Part shown: in pieces, positions 39,327 to 48,038 of the stretch
How positions within the stretch are numbered: the stretch's first letter is position 1
Layout of the letters: each line of letters begins with the position of its first letter
Source of the DNA: an uncultured Megasphaera sp.
GTDB taxonomy: Bacteria > Bacillota > Negativicutes > Veillonellales > Megasphaeraceae
NCBI GenBank assembly: GCA_900540735.1
Contig: UQHB01000008.1
Span: forward strand, 1 to 64,000
Reading direction: 5' to 3'
Length of the DNA stretch: 64,000 bases
Program-made: the position numbers and the translations under genes
The notes under the pieces: model-generated
Seen by the model: only the letters and a program-made list of their open reading frames with translations
Databases searched by the model: none
Told to the model about the DNA's origin: nothing

Positions 39327-39366
39327 GCGCAACAAAATAGCACTTTTAGGGATTATATATAGAGGG
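39327..39366 (+). promoter_or_regulatory. late promoter element, copy 2
   Basis: Differs from copy 1 at a single base in 40 (TAGCAC instead of TGGCAC). It lies 35 nt after the putative TerS gene and immediately before RNA B, the tRNAs and the packaging/head genes. Confidence 0.78.
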
Positions 39367-40085
39367 GGAAATAAAAGCGGTGACTCGTAGGGGCAGCGAC
39401 TTTTCCTTCTTTGATTTATTTCTGTATACATGGATGTACTCACGGAACGCTGTTTACGGAGTGACATTCCACAGCGACATATACCAGCGTCGGTGGTAGA
39501 TGAAGAATACTTCATTCGCTAACCGTTTCGGGTTTATTCCCAAGGGATGGAGTGGTAAAGCTCTAAAAACCGAGTATATGGTGCTGATTCATTAGGTACT
39601 GTAACGCAGATTCTTCGGTGGCAGACGCAATACAGCCGTAGGTGAAAAGCCGCGGTAACCCTATAAGCGATACGTGGTACTATCAAGCGGCAAGGGAAAA
39701 CCAAGATAAGTCTGTTTGCTGTGACGGTTTAGTAATAAGCCTATAACATCGGGGAATCGTACAAGTAGCCCAAGGCAAAAACCCAAAAAACATAAAAATC
39801 TTACTCTTGTAAACTATAATGCTTACTCTTGTAAACTATAATGCGAATGTCGGGTGAACGTTGCTGGTAAAATCCAGTCATGATTGCGAAAGCAAGGCGT
39901 AAGTCTCTGAGGAAAGTTGTAGGGTCGCTCCCCATGGCTCGCACCTCTTAGCATGTGGCGCAACAGCTTAATGATGAGGTTTGGAGAAATTCGTCGTGAA
40001 TGCATCCACGTGTACAGAAATGGATACGTGTTGAAATTGGGGTAAGGCTCAGTTTAGATGGGACAGGTTGCGACCTGTTCCTGAA
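39367..40085 (+). ncRNA. large structured non-coding RNA B (~720 nt) upstream of tRNAs
   Basis: No coding frame. The plus strand is purine-rich with GNRA-like loops and many stems, and ends in GGGACAGGT-TGCG-ACCTGTTCC just before tRNA-Thr. It contains a perfect tandem 22-bp duplication at 39800-39843 which may divide it into two RNAs. A very large phage RNA immediately upstream of tRNA genes is the published context of GOLLD (and often ROOL) RNAs. I could not verify their consensus by eye. Confidence 0.65.
39800..39843 (+). repeat. perfect tandem 22-bp repeat
   Basis: The unit CTTACTCTTGTAAACTATAATG occurs as 39800-39821 and 39822-39843 with no mismatch. Each copy contains TATAAT, so it may carry a promoter for the 3' part of RNA B, or be a recent slippage event. 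Confidence 0.9.
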
Positions 40086-40089
40086 TTTC

Positions 40090-40166
40090 GCCAGTGTATC
40101 TCAGTTGGCTAGAGCGTATGATTTGTAATCATAATGTCGCAGGTTCGATTCCTGCCACTGGCTCCA
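40090..40166 (+). tRNA. tRNA-Thr (anticodon TGT)
   Basis: Acceptor GCCAGTG pairs with CACTGGC. The D-arm has TCTCAGTTGGCTAGAGC, the anticodon stem is TATGA/TCATA with loop TTTGTAA, and the T-arm is GCAGG-TTCGATT-CCTGC. CCA is encoded (40164-40166). Reads ACA and other ACN codons. Confidence 0.95.
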
Positions 40167-40170
40167 TCGT

Positions 40171-40250
40171 GTGGACGTAGTTATAAACGTTTAGGGTAAA
40201 ACGGCTGTAACCCACAGCAGTTATGGGTTCGAGTCCCATCGTCGACTCCA
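40171..40250 (+). tRNA. degenerate or non-canonical tRNA-like element
   Basis: 80 nt with a perfect T-arm (ATGGG-TTCGAGT-CCCAT), a 3' CCA and an acceptor pair GTGGACG/CGTCGAC that has one G-G clash. The D-arm region is too long (an apparent extra GTTATAAAC before GTTTAGGGTAAAAC). The anticodon stem GCTG/CAGC encloses TAACCCA, lacking U33. A decayed tRNA or a tRNA mimic; no amino acid can be assigned. Confidence 0.5.
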
Positions 40251-40254
40251 ATGA

Positions 40255-40475
40255 TTACCGAAACCATCGAGCCGTTTGCTGTGTTCAGGGAGATGTAAAA
40301 ACAGGTGAAACACAGCTTGACCGTCTGTGGAAGCAGTAAAATAGCGACGGTACGCTAAACCTGACAGAGGGATATGAGTCTTGGTCTTGGCTCATCACTA
40401 GGTGAAAAGGGTTCAACACATATTCGGGTGTTGCCCACTGGCTCCAGCTAGGCCTAAAATCTAGTATGGAGCCTT
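40255..40475 (+). ncRNA. structured spacer RNA between tRNA genes
   Basis: No frame. Stems: GCTGTGTT/AACACAGC, CCGTC/GACGG, ATGAGTC/GGCTCAT, and a 7-bp GGCTCCA/TGGAGCC enclosing CTAG/CTAG (40439-40473). One segment ends CACTGGCTCCA, identical to the tRNA-Thr 3' end, as if part of a duplicated tRNA was captured. It might be a further small RNA or a recombined tRNA relic. Confidence 0.45.
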
Positions 40476-40479
40476 GTAT

Positions 40480-40572
40480 GGAAAGTTGGTCGAGTGGTCG
40501 AAGACGGCTCCCTGCTAAGGAGTTATACAATCCACCATTGTATCGTAGGTTCAAATCCTACACTTTCCGCCA
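40480..40572 (+). tRNA. tRNA-Ser (anticodon GCT)
   Basis: Acceptor GGAAAGT pairs with ACTTTCC, anticodon loop CTGCTAA between GGCTCC and GGAGT-type stems, a long class II variable arm (TACAATCCACCATTGTA), T-arm GTAGG-TTCAAAT-CCTAC, encoded GCCA end. Reads AGC/AGT. Confidence 0.95.
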
Positions 40573-40674
40573 CACGAAATAGAAGGGAGTACTATGGGAA
40601 ACCTTCGGCGTTCCGTTTTGCGAGACGGTTCGCTTCACACTTGATTCCATCGTTTTTATATAAAGGGGAAAATC

Positions 40675-40983
40675 ATGAGGAAAGTATTTGTGATGGCTGC
40701 TTTACTTGCGGCTTTTAGTTGTAGCTTTGCTTCTGCGGCTGAACCTGCCTTCGATACACCACAGGAATGGATTGAAGCAGCACAGAAAAAACATGCAGAA
40801 GCTATGAAGGAAGAAGCTATGTGTCATGTATTTAGCGAAAATGGTTCGTATGAAGCCGTCCCTGCTTTTGACACACCACAAGAATGGATTGACGCAGAAG
40901 AAAAGGAATATGCGGAAGCTATGAAAAAAGAATCCATGCGTCATACATACAGTGAAAACGGTAGCTTTGTAGCTGCTAAATAA
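40675..40983 (+). CDS. secreted protein of two tandem repeats
   Basis: 102 residues with AAAGGGGAAAATC upstream. A signal peptide (MRKVFVMAALLAAFSCSFASA) leads to two copies of a roughly 40-residue unit with PAFDTPQEWI, AEAMK and ENGS blocks at the same spacing. The mature part is about 80 residues and helical. It may be a periplasmic or envelope-acting phage factor, for example superinfection exclusion, but no family is recognised. Unusually placed between tRNAs and terminase. Confidence 0.7.
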   Translation: MRKVFVMAALLAAFSCSFASAAEPAFDTPQEWIEAAQKKHAEAMKEEAMCHVFSENGSYEAVPAFDTPQEWIDAEEKEYAEAMKKESMRHTYSENGSFVAAK

Positions 40984-41166
40984 TTGATTTCATCGGTGTC
41001 CTAACGTGCGTTGCTAGTACCTTAGGGCCGTTATCGTTACGAGGTCTAGGGTATGTCCTTTAACGTACCCTCTATTCAGACTACCAAAACCGCATAGGTT
41101 TTTATCGAACGCCTACGAATCTATAGACGTTTTAATTTTGCCAATTTTTAGAGGAGGGAAGATACG
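40984..41166 (+). other. structured leader before the terminase gene
   Basis: About 180 nt without a gene. It includes GGGTA/TACCC pairing near 41050-41072 and a small AAAACC-GCATA-GGTTTT hairpin with T-run (near 41086-41103) that is terminator-like. GAGGAGGGAAG provides the terminase ribosome binding site. Confidence 0.5.
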
Positions 41167-42810
41167 TTGGGCGTTTTAAACGAAATACTTGGCAGTGACT
41201 TATCGGGTAAAGGTGAAACGAAATACGTTACGGATAGGGAACGTGCCGCACATGATTTCCAATATTTCGCCTTGACGTATTTTCCTCATATATTTAGTAA
41301 ACCATTAAGTCAATTCCATCGGGATATGTTCAAGGATTCAGAACGGATGATTCTGGGAGACCGATATTCCCAAAAATTCTTCGTCCGTGCAGCACCTCGT
41401 GGCTACGGCAAGTCTCGTATTATTTCCGTAGTGTTACCACTGTGGTGCATTGTGTTCCGCTATCGGAAAAATATTGTCCTTATTGCCGACACTGGGCCGC
41501 AATCGACGGAATATATCCAAACCATCAAGGACGAATTAGAGTCGAATGAACGGCTACGAGAGGACTTCGGTCAACTAGAATCCGATAAGAAATGGTCAGA
41601 GACAGAAATCGAAACCAACAATGGCGTTCATGTTGTGTCTAAATCATCTGGGAAATCCTTGCGTGGTATGTCATGGCATAATATTCGGCCTGATTTAGTC
41701 GTCCTAGATGACCTTGAAAACGATGAGATGGTAAATACAGAAGACCAACGCGCAAAGCTCCGTACATGGTTTACGAAGGTCGTTTTGCCGATTGGTACAG
41801 AATATACATCCTTCCTGTACGTTGGTTCTATTTTGCATTACGAATCGTTATTGAACATCGTATTGACTAACCCCAAGTATTCCAACTGGGACAGGAAGAT
41901 TTATCGGTCAATATACGAGTTCTCTACATCGCCATTATGGAATGAATGGCAAGAGCTGTTTACCGATTTGTCAGACACACGCGCCGCTCAAACGGCCTAT
42001 AAATTTTATCAAGCTCATCGAGAAGAAATGCTCAAGGGCACTGAAATTTTATGGCCTGAATGGCGAACTGACAGAGATGGAAACAGCGATACTTACTACA
42101 ACTTAATGATTCAGCAGCTTCAAGATGCGGATGCGTTCAATTCGGAATATCAGAACAATCCAATGACCGAAGACACACGTATCTTTAAGGAAGCATGGAT
42201 TCAAAATAATTATTATGATTCGTTGCCGACAATGAAGGCTATTTATGGTGCTGTTGACCTGTCCATGGGGAAGACGCGGACAGCCGATACATCCGCCATT
42301 ATTATTGTTGGTCAAGGCGTAGACAATTATCTATACGTTTTAGAAGCAGATATTACTCGTCGCAGTCCTGACCAAATCATTACCGATATTATTCGGTATA
42401 TTAACAAGTACGAAAATTCATTAACTGGTTTTGTCGTAGAAACGAACGTGTTCCAAGAGTTCTTTGCGAATACCTTGGAAAAGATGTGCCTTGATATGGG
42501 CTTGTATGTGAATTGGATTGAACGGAAAAATGTCATTGGCGACAATAAACTCCTCCGTATTAAGTCGATGGCTCCGAAGGTCAAATTAGGTTTCATTAAA
42601 TTTAACCCCTATCACAAGGTATTGGAAGCACAGCTCAAAGACTTCCCGAAGTCTCACGATGATGGCCCTGATGCGCTCGAAATGTGTATCAGCCAGATTT
42701 CCGCTAGTGCAGCGCATATTGCCGCCACTTGTGTACAAACACCGGGTTCCTACGAAGCGAAACTGATGAATGAAGAAAAACTTCTCAAAGGGTGGTTCAA
42801 ATCAACTTAG
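41167..42810 (+). CDS. terL: terminase large subunit
   Basis: 547 residues from TTG 41167 (GAGGAGGG upstream). ATPase domain: Walker A APRGYGKSR near residues 77-85, Walker B DLVVLDDLEN near 177, and coupling motif around YVGSILHY. RNase H-like nuclease domain: AVDLSMGKTRTADTSAI, VVETNVFQEFF and the final acidic DDGPDALE. It drives packaging of concatemeric DNA into proheads and makes the cuts. Confidence 0.93.
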   Translation: MGVLNEILGSDLSGKGETKYVTDRERAAHDFQYFALTYFPHIFSKPLSQFHRDMFKDSERMILGDRYSQKFFVRAAPRGYGKSRIISVVLPLWCIVFRYRKNIVLIADTGPQSTEYIQTIKDELESNERLREDFGQLESDKKWSETEIETNNGVHVVSKSSGKSLRGMSWHNIRPDLVVLDDLENDEMVNTEDQRAKLRTWFTKVVLPIGTEYTSFLYVGSILHYESLLNIVLTNPKYSNWDRKIYRSIYEFSTSPLWNEWQELFTDLSDTRAAQTAYKFYQAHREEMLKGTEILWPEWRTDRDGNSDTYYNLMIQQLQDADAFNSEYQNNPMTEDTRIFKEAWIQNNYYDSLPTMKAIYGAVDLSMGKTRTADTSAIIIVGQGVDNYLYVLEADITRRSPDQIITDIIRYINKYENSLTGFVVETNVFQEFFANTLEKMCLDMGLYVNWIERKNVIGDNKLLRIKSMAPKVKLGFIKFNPYHKVLEAQLKDFPKSHDDGPDALEMCISQISASAAHIAATCVQTPGSYEAKLMNEEKLLKGWFKST

Positions 42811-44111
42811 TCCAAACATTCATTGGGGCCGCTCAGAAATTTATTCAACGAAAAACCGCGTATAACTCATACGACGCATGGTATCCCATCCCGATGCGGA
42901 CACAAACGCCAAAGCAAAAGGTCAATATTGATACGTTGCGACGGCTTGCGAAAACGCCAATCGCTCGTTCTGCGATTAATCAGATTAAAGATGGCGTAAA
43001 ACAACTACCTTGGCATTTCGTTCCTATTGATGGTAAGAAACATGCGAAAGAAATAGCGATGCTTACGCGTATCATGAATCATCCAAACTATGCCGACAAT
43101 TACGGTTCTTTCATTACGCAAGAACTGGAAGATATGTTGGTAGCTGACATGGGATGCTTTGAAAAACGGCAAATTCGTTCCGCCTATCAGCCATTATATT
43201 TGTTCCCTATTGACGCCAATACGATTCAAGTGGTGCAGGAATGGGATGGGAACCCGAAAACGCCGCGGTATGCACAGAATGTTCATGGTAAGCAGGAATT
43301 TTTCTTAGATTCCGAAATCGCTGTGATGACAAAGAATAACAATACGCATTCGTTATTTGGTATGTCACCAACAGAAACAGCATGGAAGCATATCCAATAC
43401 TTGATGGATTGCCAAGCGTATGCAAACGATATTGCGTCGAATGCCATGCCGAAGTATTTGGTCTCTCTTGGTAAAAGCGCAGGGGAAGGCGAACTTGCCA
43501 AATTACGAGCATATATCACAAATGAAGTCCAAGGTCAATCGACGTTGGCTATTTTTGGTGCAGAAAAATTGGATGTGGCGCAGTCGAGTCCAATCGGCGA
43601 TGATGCGGCGTGCTTAAATTGGCAGAAAATGCTTTTACAGATTATTTCTGTATGCTACCGCGTGCCGCCCGAACGATTAGGCTCCGCTATTTCTAACGAC
43701 CGCTCCACCGTAGCTGACCAAGAAGAAGACTTCACGGAAAACACGATTAAACCTTGGGCACGAGTCGTTGAAGATGCGATTAACCGTCATGTCGTAGAGT
43801 TATTAGGGTTAGACAGCAAGGTTAAGTTTGAATTTATTTATCTTCCGAGCCAAGCCCAAAAGACAGTACTGAAAGACACGGTAACGACACTAGTTGCAAA
43901 CGATGTGATTACCCTTAACGAAGCTCGTAGAGCTATCAAGGGCGTGTTACCGATTGACTTGCCTGATTTGCCAGATGGCGATGTTCGGGCAAGCGAGCTG
44001 AAAAGCAAGATGGCTCCACAGCCACTCGTCACGGAACCAGGCAAGCCTCAGAGCCAACCCGACAGTAAAGGTGGTGAGAACAATGGACAACAGAAAGACT
44101 CTCAAGTTTGA
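42792..44111 (+). CDS. portal protein
   Basis: 439 residues from GTG 42792, overlapping the terminase by 19 nt. Portal hallmarks include the stretch RTQTPKQKVNIDTLRRLAKTPIARSAINQIKD, the NNTHSLFGMSPTETAWKHI segment and CYRVPPERLG, with a Pro/Gln-rich tail. Forms the dodecameric DNA gate at one capsid vertex. Confidence 0.9.
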   Translation: MVQINLVQTFIGAAQKFIQRKTAYNSYDAWYPIPMRTQTPKQKVNIDTLRRLAKTPIARSAINQIKDGVKQLPWHFVPIDGKKHAKEIAMLTRIMNHPNYADNYGSFITQELEDMLVADMGCFEKRQIRSAYQPLYLFPIDANTIQVVQEWDGNPKTPRYAQNVHGKQEFFLDSEIAVMTKNNNTHSLFGMSPTETAWKHIQYLMDCQAYANDIASNAMPKYLVSLGKSAGEGELAKLRAYITNEVQGQSTLAIFGAEKLDVAQSSPIGDDAACLNWQKMLLQIISVCYRVPPERLGSAISNDRSTVADQEEDFTENTIKPWARVVEDAINRHVVELLGLDSKVKFEFIYLPSQAQKTVLKDTVTTLVANDVITLNEARRAIKGVLPIDLPDLPDGDVRASELKSKMAPQPLVTEPGKPQSQPDSKGGENNGQQKDSQV

Positions 44112-45093
44112 GTCAACGAACGTTGAGGTTGCCTTGTCCTCACAGGAGCATCCCAATAAGATGCCCTTTACAGCAACCTTTATGTTGATTGACTCACCGT
44201 CTGACGGAACACCATTCGGTGCCGACAATCCAGTCGTTATAAGCATGAACGAAGCGGAACAATCCGTTAGCTCAATGGATTTAATGGCAGTCGATTGTGT
44301 GTGGTCAGACTGGTATCCCGAAGATTGTATGACAGGTCACGACAGCCGAAATAAAATCGGTGTGGTCGAGAAAGCATACATTGAAGGGAACGAAATGAAA
44401 ATGAAGGGATTTATCTATGCGTTAGATTTCCCGGACATAGCGTTTTTTATTAAGAACGCAACCCCTAGTTTAGGTTTCTCTATGGAATGTATGGCAGGCC
44501 TTGAGTCGCAAGACGATGGCTACGACCACATGACAGGAGTGACATTTACAGGGGTTGCTATTTTATTTAAAAATTTAGCCGCTTTCGAGTCGACCTATAT
44601 TGACTACTTAGCCGCGGCAAAAAAGGAGAAAAACAAATTGACGAAAGAAGAACTCGATGCTTTAAAAGCGTCTCTGGTCGAAACGATTCAGGCTGGTCAG
44701 AAAGAATTTACTGACAAATTGGATGGCGTAGAAGAACGCCTTGGCAAGCTCGAAGCTGGCAAAGCGAAAGAAGTAAAAGACGAAGCAGACGCTAAATTAA
44801 CGGAATTACAGGCTGCTAAAGAAAAAGCAGAACAGGACGCAAAAGCTGCTGTAGAAGCCGCTAAACAGGAAGCGGAAGATAAATTCAAAGCAGAAAAAGA
44901 AGCTCTTGAAAAGAAAGTCGCTGACCTTGAAGCAAGCGCAAAACGTCGGACTGTTGGTGCAGGTAAAGTCGCTAAAGGTTTTGGCGAAGATGGCAAACCT
45001 AAAGAAATTTGGGCAGGTAAAGATTTCAAAGACGGCATGCAGAGCATGTGCGAATTCATGAAAGAACAAATTGAAGCAGAAGGTGAAAAATAA
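44083..45093 (+). CDS. prohead protease fused to scaffold domain
   Basis: 336 residues from ATG 44083 (GGTGGTGAG upstream), overlapping the portal. The N-terminal 170 residues have the features of a capsid maturation protease (MTGHDSRNKIGVVEKAYIEGN, then NATPSLGFSMECMAG with the likely catalytic Ser). The rest is a long Ala/Glu/Lys coiled coil (about 190-290), typical of internal scaffolds. The fusion explains the absence of a separate scaffold gene. Confidence 0.8.
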   Translation: MDNRKTLKFESTNVEVALSSQEHPNKMPFTATFMLIDSPSDGTPFGADNPVVISMNEAEQSVSSMDLMAVDCVWSDWYPEDCMTGHDSRNKIGVVEKAYIEGNEMKMKGFIYALDFPDIAFFIKNATPSLGFSMECMAGLESQDDGYDHMTGVTFTGVAILFKNLAAFESTYIDYLAAAKKEKNKLTKEELDALKASLVETIQAGQKEFTDKLDGVEERLGKLEAGKAKEVKDEADAKLTELQAAKEKAEQDAKAAVEAAKQEAEDKFKAEKEALEKKVADLEASAKRRTVGAGKVAKGFGEDGKPKEIWAGKDFKDGMQSMCEFMKEQIEAEGEK

Positions 45094-46107
45094 GTGAGTA
45101 CAATTAGCACGAAATTTGTGAAAGCTGCTGACGTAGCAGACTATAACGTTAGCCACTATTGGGAATGGCCGCAATTTCAACCGGGTATTCAGGACTTCAT
45201 CAATCGTAACTTAACGATTCTTCCTCGTATCCAGACAACCCCGGCAACAGGACAGCCGTCCCGTTACAAAGAACAGACAAAATTACCTCATAACGCAACA
45301 TTCGCTAACCCACGCACAGGCGTAGCAGACGGTGATTATGGCTTAAAAACAATCAACGACGATTACGGTCGTGTTGAACGTGTTGCATTCTTGAAATGCA
45401 TGGTTAGCCGTATCAAATATACTATCTTCGATAAAGAAGTAGTACAGCAACAGGGCATTGATACACAGCTCTTAGCAAAAGATATGACGGATATGCTCAA
45501 CGATTTCTATATGACTCAGAATGATAAGATTTGGAATGGCGCAGGTAAATCCGCCGACGATTCCACAAGCCTTGAATACGCAGGTATCTTGAATCAGGTC
45601 ACAACGAAAGCCGTTATTGCTCATCCGTATGACTTCACAACGAAACAGGGTGACCTGATTACGGACTCCATTCGGGCACAGATTAATCAGCAGTTAGCTG
45701 ACGCTAAATGGAACGTATATCCGACAGCTGTATATGCAGACCCGATTATCGTTGACCGTATCGCTATGGAAGAACGTGAACGTTTTGGTACGACTCAGGC
45801 AGTACCGAATACGATGGAATTGAAAAACGGTTGGAAAGTTCCTGTTATCGGCACATCCATCGGTCAGTTACCGCTTATCCCTGACGCAGCACTCAAAGCT
45901 ACAGTTGATGGCGATAAAAAGAAACACACAATTGCAGTCTTAAACGAACGCTTAATCGAACGTCATTACTTAACGTCCCCGACACCGCGTATCTTCAAAA
46001 TGTCTTTGAACAGCGAATTAATCGACGACTACATTGCGTTACTCTTCGATACGCTCGTTGTTAAAGGCGCAGATAAAGCTCATTTCTTATTAGACATTTC
46101 CATCTAA
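45094..46107 (+). CDS. major capsid protein
   Basis: 337 residues from GTG 45094 (GAAGGTG upstream), right after the protease-scaffold gene. N-terminal arm, then a segment KYTIFDKEVVQQQGIDTQLLAKDMTDML and ERHYLTSPTPRIFKMSLNSELIDDYIALLFDTLVV at the C-terminus, as in HK97-fold capsid proteins. Codon use is regular, as expected of a highly expressed gene. Confidence 0.85.
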   Translation: MSTISTKFVKAADVADYNVSHYWEWPQFQPGIQDFINRNLTILPRIQTTPATGQPSRYKEQTKLPHNATFANPRTGVADGDYGLKTINDDYGRVERVAFLKCMVSRIKYTIFDKEVVQQQGIDTQLLAKDMTDMLNDFYMTQNDKIWNGAGKSADDSTSLEYAGILNQVTTKAVIAHPYDFTTKQGDLITDSIRAQINQQLADAKWNVYPTAVYADPIIVDRIAMEERERFGTTQAVPNTMELKNGWKVPVIGTSIGQLPLIPDAALKATVDGDKKKHTIAVLNERLIERHYLTSPTPRIFKMSLNSELIDDYIALLFDTLVVKGADKAHFLLDISI

Positions 46108-46122
46108 GAAGGAAGGTAAGCA

Positions 46123-46326
46123 ATGGAAAAGGCTTTAAAGGACAAAACGATTACGCATGTAATCTATGAACATCAGGCATATCCTGTCGTCAGCGGTAAA
46201 GTAACGCTTCCCGATGGTGCAGTTGTAGACGATAACTTGTTCGGCACAACTAACGCACCACCGCCTGCTAGTGGCAGCGATTCCAAAGCAGGAACCGCTA
46301 AAGTAGGTCAAGCACAGGTTAAATAG
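46123..46326 (+). CDS. small capsid-associated protein
   Basis: 67 residues with GAAGGAAGG upstream. Short beta domain (HVIYEHQAYPVVSGKVTLPDG) and a Pro/Ala/Ser tail. Position between capsid and connector suggests a head decoration or head-completion protein; not recognised. Confidence 0.65.
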   Translation: MEKALKDKTITHVIYEHQAYPVVSGKVTLPDGAVVDDNLFGTTNAPPPASGSDSKAGTAKVGQAQVK

Positions 46327-46337
46327 GAGGTCTCGTC

Positions 46338-46922
46338 GTGATGGTTTCCCAGTATTTAACCGACGACGAAATTCCAGAATATTGCGATTTACTTCCTGTG
46401 ACGCATCAACAAGTTATCTTTGCCAGTGGTATTATTGATGCCTTTGTTGGTCTTCACAAAGGGAAAAGTAAATTCCAACCGCATGAAGCGACGGAGAAGC
46501 ACTTAAAGCCTAACCGTCGCGGCATGATTCGGTTGAAATATTCGCCTGTAATTGCTATTGAAGATTTCCAGTTATGCATTCCCAATTCCTTTGCGTATAC
46601 CTCAACAGTTCCTATTTGTCCAGATGACGTACAGTTTGATGAAGAGGGCTATATTTATTTGCCGATGCACCACAGGTTACCTGTAACATCGAATAATTTA
46701 TACGGCCGTAGTCCTGTTGGGATTAACGTGACGTATCTCTATGGATATGAAGAAATCCCACAGAATGTAAAACTCGCTTGTGCCATGATTGCTATGAATA
46801 TTTCACAGCAAGGCGGTTTTGCGAATATTCAGAGTGCAACCAACTTGGACGCTCGCTATTCCTTAACTGATCCAAGCGTTTTTACAGACGATATTCGTCG
46901 CATGTTGGTGGCATATCGATGA
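46338..46922 (+). CDS. head-tail connector (adaptor) protein
   Basis: 194 residues from GTG 46338 or ATG 46341 (AGGAGGTC upstream). Long N-terminal helix region then YLYGYEEIPQNVKLACAMIAMNI, the typical helical end of HK97 gp6-like adaptors that dock under the portal. Genome position immediately after the capsid supports the call. Confidence 0.75.
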   Translation: MMVSQYLTDDEIPEYCDLLPVTHQQVIFASGIIDAFVGLHKGKSKFQPHEATEKHLKPNRRGMIRLKYSPVIAIEDFQLCIPNSFAYTSTVPICPDDVQFDEEGYIYLPMHHRLPVTSNNLYGRSPVGINVTYLYGYEEIPQNVKLACAMIAMNISQQGGFANIQSATNLDARYSLTDPSVFTDDIRRMLVAYR

Positions 46923-47509
46923 AACTAGCGAGAAACTTTACGGCAAACTTCGATGCAACGGCCATGTTTAATCAGTTTAGAGTACAGTGCAGCGTCGCAA
47001 ATAAAGAGGACGAATATGTGGTATTTACTCGGATTGGTCGAGGCACTAAACAATTTACCGTAAATAACGTATTTTGGGGCATACTTAAATCGGATTCTGC
47101 TTTTACCGTTGGTGATGTCGTGGACGACCATAGAGGGAACATCTTGTTCCTCGTGGCAAAATCGGATTCTTACCGCGCAGACAAAGCGGAATTTTATCGG
47201 ACAAATTGCGAGATTAAAATAGCACGACTCGTAGATGAATATGAAGGGACGAACGTCGTTGGGCAAACAGAAGAAATCATTAGTGAATCTACTAAAGGAG
47301 TCTACGAGCAAGTAAGCGCAAGGATGAAACTGTATGACTTAGGGCTTTTGAAATCAACTACTATGCGTGTATTGATTTCGAAAGACGTAGAAGTAAAGCT
47401 CTTGGATAGAATTTATCTCAACAATGCTGTGTTCCAAGTAGACGACGTGAATATTTCTACATTTCCCGAATGGTATTACTTACAATTATCCATCGATAAC
47501 AGAGGCTAA
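46919..47509 (+). CDS. head-closure (stopper) protein
   Basis: 196 residues; ATG overlaps the adaptor stop by 4 nt. Beta-rich barrel pattern (TMRVLISKDVEVKLLDRIYLNNAVFQVDDV) as in SPP1 gp16/HK97 gp7-like closure proteins, here somewhat long. Assigned mainly by position. Confidence 0.65.
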   Translation: MKLARNFTANFDATAMFNQFRVQCSVANKEDEYVVFTRIGRGTKQFTVNNVFWGILKSDSAFTVGDVVDDHRGNILFLVAKSDSYRADKAEFYRTNCEIKIARLVDEYEGTNVVGQTEEIISESTKGVYEQVSARMKLYDLGLLKSTTMRVLISKDVEVKLLDRIYLNNAVFQVDDVNISTFPEWYYLQLSIDNRG

Positions 47510-47510
47510 T

Positions 47511-48038
47511 ATGCTACAGGAAACATTGATGACATTTATGAAAGCTCAAGTCGTTGTATTGAATGAACGAATACGGAATAGGCTTTTGGCATATCAAGGG
47601 GCGCACAAAGGGTTTACAGACATGAAAGTGCACGACCCAATCGTAGAGGCAAGCCCCGGTATGATACATGCTTTTCTTTCGTATAGCGGCCTCGCAACAT
47701 GGATTGCAGAATATGGTTCTGGCTCCAAGATGGACACGTCAAATCCGTATCTAGGGCAGTACAAAATGAATCCTGCTCGTAAATCGCAAGGGAATGCCTT
47801 TGTAGGTCGGAAGAAGGGTGAAACGGTATATCGGCCTGACGGAACATCCTATAAATCGTTAGGACAAGCCGTAGGGAAGAATCTAGAAACCTTTTATCAT
47901 ACACACTATGTTCCACAGCCTGCACAACACTTGATTCAATTAGAAGTTAACGCATGGGTGCAAGAGATTGTACCGCAAATGAAAGAGCTTGTACAACGAG
48001 ATATTGTCGCAAGAATACGAGATGGAGTGGAGCTATGA
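47511..48038 (+). CDS. neck/tail-completion protein (HK97 gp10-like)
   Basis: 175 residues. Contains the basic, loop-rich middle (YLGQYKMNPARKSQGNAFVG) and helical ends typical of gp10-like proteins in this slot between closure and tail-terminator genes. Assigned by position and size. Confidence 0.65.
   Translation: MLQETLMTFMKAQVVVLNERIRNRLLAYQGAHKGFTDMKVHDPIVEASPGMIHAFLSYSGLATWIAEYGSGSKMDTSNPYLGQYKMNPARKSQGNAFVGRKKGETVYRPDGTSYKSLGQAVGKNLETFYHTHYVPQPAQHLIQLEVNAWVQEIVPQMKELVQRDIVARIRDGVEL

Noticed and set aside
40090..40572. Phage suppressor tRNA explaining the in-frame stops
   Set aside because: The two good tRNAs read threonine and serine codons, and the tRNA-like element has no stop anticodon. 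Stops of both types (TGA, TAA) occur in the broken genes, and all three stops end many intact genes.
40594..40644. 16-codon ORF after tRNA-Ser with GAAGGGAG upstream
   Set aside because: Too short and without a recognisable product; it could be a leader peptide but nothing supports it.
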